Below, piece after piece: positions 61,041 through 64,000 of a stretch of 64,000 bases of DNA. Under the pieces are notes generated by a model. That model was not told where the DNA came from, did no database searches, and saw only the letters and a program-made list of their open reading frames with translations. This stretch comes from Stictocephala bisonia (lineage: Eukaryota; Arthropoda; Insecta; Hemiptera; Membracidae): the NCBI GenBank assembly GCA_035578905.1, contig JAQJVL010000004.1, forward strand, positions 7,182,175 to 7,246,174. The letters are read 5' to 3'. The first letter of the stretch is position 1. The number at the start of each line of letters is the position of its first letter. Both the position numbers and the translations under genes were made by a program.

Positions 61041-62339
61041 GCCATTAAGGCAGCACTCAGGGGGCGGATGTAGGAAACTACACTCTATCGATCTGTTGGT
61101 AGGAATGCTATTGAGATCATGGTACTGAAAGCCTTTTATTAAAGGGTTTTTACTCTATGCATTTTTTTTAAACTCACTTTTAAAAGCAGATTTTGATTCT
61201 CTGGACCCTTTAGGTGGATTATTTTATCAGTTTTGTATTAAACCTTGTTTCGTTAAGTTTCACTGTCCAATCATTTGGTGGATTTTTAAATTTTTTTTAC
61301 AAAATAGTTTTTTATATTTCTAAACTAACCGAACACCCCTACTAGGATTGTATGCTGCTTACGTGTGTATTAAACATTTTCTTCCAGTTAACATAGTCCA
61401 GCCTTTTTTGTAATAAACTACCTTTTTACTGGAATTATTTTTAATTTTTAATGTGGTGTATTTTGGTGAACATATATTTTTTTGTTAAAGATATTCTATT
61501 CAACGAAAAATATTTCGTAGGCCTACTATGTGCCGGGTCGGGGGGTGACAAGGAATGGCATATTTACAATAAATATACTGTTTATATTTTAAATTCGTAT
61601 TCTCCATTGTAAATAGTTTAAAATGTTTAAAAGTAAATTAGTTAATACTGTGAAATATTTAGACCAATGTAAGAGAATGTTAGCGATTTTTAAAACAGTA
61701 TTTATGTATAGTAAAACATATAACACCGTATATTTACAATGGTTTTACAGCAGTTAAATTACAAATTTAAAGTAGCCTATAAATTACAATAATGATATAC
61801 AGGGCGTCTTGCAACCATTTGATCATACTTTACCACTTTGTTCAACAGGTCGAAACAAACAAATAATGTAATACAACATGGGTCTTATTTCGTACTATTA
61901 TCCTAAACGTCTTTTTTTTACAAAAAACGCTTTATCTTCTGAGCTTTTTAGATAAAGTATTAAAACTTGGTTGGTATGTCATCGTACGTAACTTACATAT
62001 ATTACTTAAATCTGGTGGCCATGAAATATTCCGTTTCAAGATGGCGGCCGTTTTAGTTGCTTAAGAATAAATATACATTAAACCACAAATTTAAAAAAAT
62101 CCAGACAAAAAAAGTTTACCCAATTTAAAGAAAAAAGATTTGTCATTTACTATCGTACTTCAAAGGACAGCAAAGAAAATGTTGTCCTTATTTAAACCTG
62201 ATTGTCCATTATTGTTAAACTTTATTTAATCTTTCAAGTGATTATCCAAATTTATTTCATTTTGTGTGGTAGCTGCCAGAGCTGATAGATCACAAATTTG
62301 TGACAGACCAGGTTTATTGCTCGTTTAGAACTACCCAGG
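61041..62339. other. AT-rich DNA with one possible TIR-element end
   Basis: TATACAGGGCGTCTTGCAAC at 61798 resembles the TATACAGGGTGTTTCGCGAG terminus of the 33.98-kb element, but no opposite end was found downstream. Confidence 0.4.
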
Positions 62340-63035
62340 GGATTCGTACAGCTTTAATTAATTGATGTGGACGCGAACATCATCCCCCATAGGAGCTAAA
62401 TAGCGCACTCACTAAAGCGATTGATGTCCAACTTAATAGAGCCATGAGAACTATTAGTGGCACTCTTATGGCAACTTCACTACCTTCACCTTGGCTCCCG
62501 ATGATGTGCAATATAGCTCCTCCAGAGATAAGACATCAAGAGACACTACTCACAATTCAATAAAATCTTGAATGTGTTTTGTATGTGTTGAATCACAATG
62601 TGTAACTCCCCATTTCACAGCCTACGTCAGAACGGCCGCTTAAAATCTCGAAACCCACCTATACACACTCCTTTCCAGATGAGCAGTTCAAATTTATCGT
62701 CCAATACTGGCTGGATCGTAGCGTGGAACATTTTTGATGGAGGAAATATAAATACTTATTACGACCCATCAATACCTGTAGGTGGGAACCTCCCTTCCAG
62801 GGAATGGACACTGTTAAATCGGTTCCGTACTGGAGTGGGCAGATTGTAACTACTGGAAATACATATAATACAATTGCGGATTGACACTAGATCAGTCATG
62901 TGATTGCGGGGAGTCTATCCAAACAATGGATTACATAGTTACAGAGTACCCCCTGCGCTGTTTTACGGAGGTATTAGCTAGCATAAATAGATCAGTGAGG
63001 AAGGTCTTGTATAAATTTACGGGTTGGATTTAGCT
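62340..63035 (+). pseudogene. C-terminal end of a LINE ORF2, decayed
   Basis: Plus-strand blocks in shifting frames read LNRAMRTISGTL (about 62432), PWLPMMCNIAPPEIRHQ (about 62490), LPSREWTLLNRFRTGVGR (62793-62846) and CDCGESIQTMDYIVTEYPL (about 62902-62958). The sequence REW-x-LLNRFRT-x-x-GR followed by CDCG-x-x-x-Q-TM-D-H/Y-IV-x-x-x-PL is the conserved post-RT tail of a common arthropod LINE group. The RT core is absent from this window upstream, so the copy is 5'-truncated or eroded. Frameshifts and stops rule out function. Confidence 0.78.
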
Positions 63036-64000
63036 CTGTGACAGGAGACCACTGGATATTTTAATTTTTTTTTAAAGTACGTCAGATTACTTTTTAATAT
63101 CTAATGACTTTTGGTGTTTTTTCCAAGTATACAACACAGCTTTTATATAATTTCAAATTAATAGATGCTAGCTGACAAAAAACCCATACGCTATATTTAT
63201 ACAATCTATTTCATAATATAAAACAATTGTTGTAACATGACTACAAAAACTTACTTCATCGCCGGTTGTGTACACTGTGATGAAGCAGGCCTACCCACCT
63301 TACATTAACGAAGTAAGTTTGTATTACTGTTCTGAGTAGTCCACATGGCGTTCGTGTGGTGTGAATACACAAATTAACGCAATAGCTAGGCTATAAATAC
63401 ATTCAAACAATTTTTAATGTGCATTTACACTTCAGCCAGATTTACTCTTATGGTGCTAAAGCAGTTATTGTTTGAATGCCTATGAACAATAACTCAATCT
63501 CGACAATGACTTACGGTAACAAGGATTGGTTTGATCCTACGTTCTCAACGGATATAAAGCTATTGAGAAAAACGTATATACATGTGCATAATTCTGATAT
63601 CGTCAGTCGCTAATGCTGTTTGCCAAAAGTACGTGGGAACGTAGAATTCAAATAATAAATTACCGATAGCGCAGCTTCTCTAACAAAGAACGGGAAAACG
63701 GAGGAAGGCCCGTCAACAGAAGCAGCAAATTATCGCCGTGTCCAATTACGATTCTCTACAGAACATCGCCCAATGGTAGAGTAAAAAGCCAAACCAGGCA
63801 TGAATTGACAAAAAACATGATAAAATATGATGCCAGCCTGACGAACAAGGCGATTCCCAGCATGCAATTATCAGTGGTATGTAGGTTCGTATGCCACATT
63901 GGTATGAAATATTACATGTTTTCACCTAGGAAAACTTAAATAAAGACCAACATCTCTTTAACAAATGTTGAATATGATGGGTACAAAACAGATTGTTACA
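63036..64000. other. AT-rich DNA, no gene seen
   Basis: No supportable feature up to the window edge. Confidence 0.5.

Overview
This window looks like intergenic, repeat-dominated DNA from an arthropod, most likely an insect with a large AT-rich genome. The evidence is the (TTAGG)n-type telomeric repeat at 21.8 kb (with a relic at 6.88 kb), the jockey-type LINE, the Helitron/Helentron relic and tRNA-derived SINEs. I found no convincing intact host gene. There is one weak candidate terminal exon on the minus strand near 35.0 kb. Most long open frames are artefacts of tandem arrays.

About a third of the window (roughly 21 kb by my boundaries) is tandem repeat, in at least a dozen unrelated families. 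Their monomers are about 50, 61/45, 89/91, 112, 27/36, 48, 49, 38, 80-85 (as a 248-bp higher-order unit), 21, 70, 64, 86 and 108 bp. Several arrays have a homogenised core with diverged or variant edges, as expected from unequal exchange.

Layout. 0-7.1 kb: two related GAGCC-rich minisatellites, a TTAA-flanked MITE, a SINE and AT-rich DNA. 7.1-13.7 kb: two large satellites (89/91 and 112 bp). 13.7-20 kb: a second MITE copy, a decayed LINE RT and a decayed 27-bp minisatellite. 20-23.5 kb: a 48-bp satellite, a perfect-looking hairpin whose loop is TTAGG telomeric repeat, and a 49-bp satellite with no stops on the minus strand. 23.5-30 kb: an RTE-like RT fragment, then a nearly full-length but frameshifted jockey-type LINE (gag-like ORF1; EN and RT of ORF2, with the second catalytic Asp of FADD changed to Asn). 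30-33.5 kb: a 3.5-kb palindrome whose outer arms are a 38-bp satellite, resembling Foldback/Galileo-type architecture. 34-39 kb: an 843-bp TIR element with nested inverted repeats, a tRNA-Leu-like SINE, a 248-bp higher-order satellite and a small foldback element. 39-47 kb: a 21-bp and a 70-bp satellite, plus a LINE RNase H pseudogene. 49.9-51.2 kb: a Helentron-like element, internally deleted but still encoding an intact 246-aa N-terminal fragment. 51.5-55.1 kb: two abutting satellites (64 and 86 bp) that share a 12-bp word. 57.2-61 kb: a SINE and a 108-bp satellite whose core encodes a 36-aa in-frame repeat. 62.3-63.0 kb: the C-terminal end of another LINE ORF2.

The parts do not form a pathway. 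They record transposon insertion, decay and satellite amplification. The best candidates for something undescribed are the satellite-armed palindrome (30.0-33.5 kb), the telomere-repeat hairpin (21.76-21.90 kb), the nested-inverted-repeat element (33.98-34.82 kb) and the SINE family with a shared tail.
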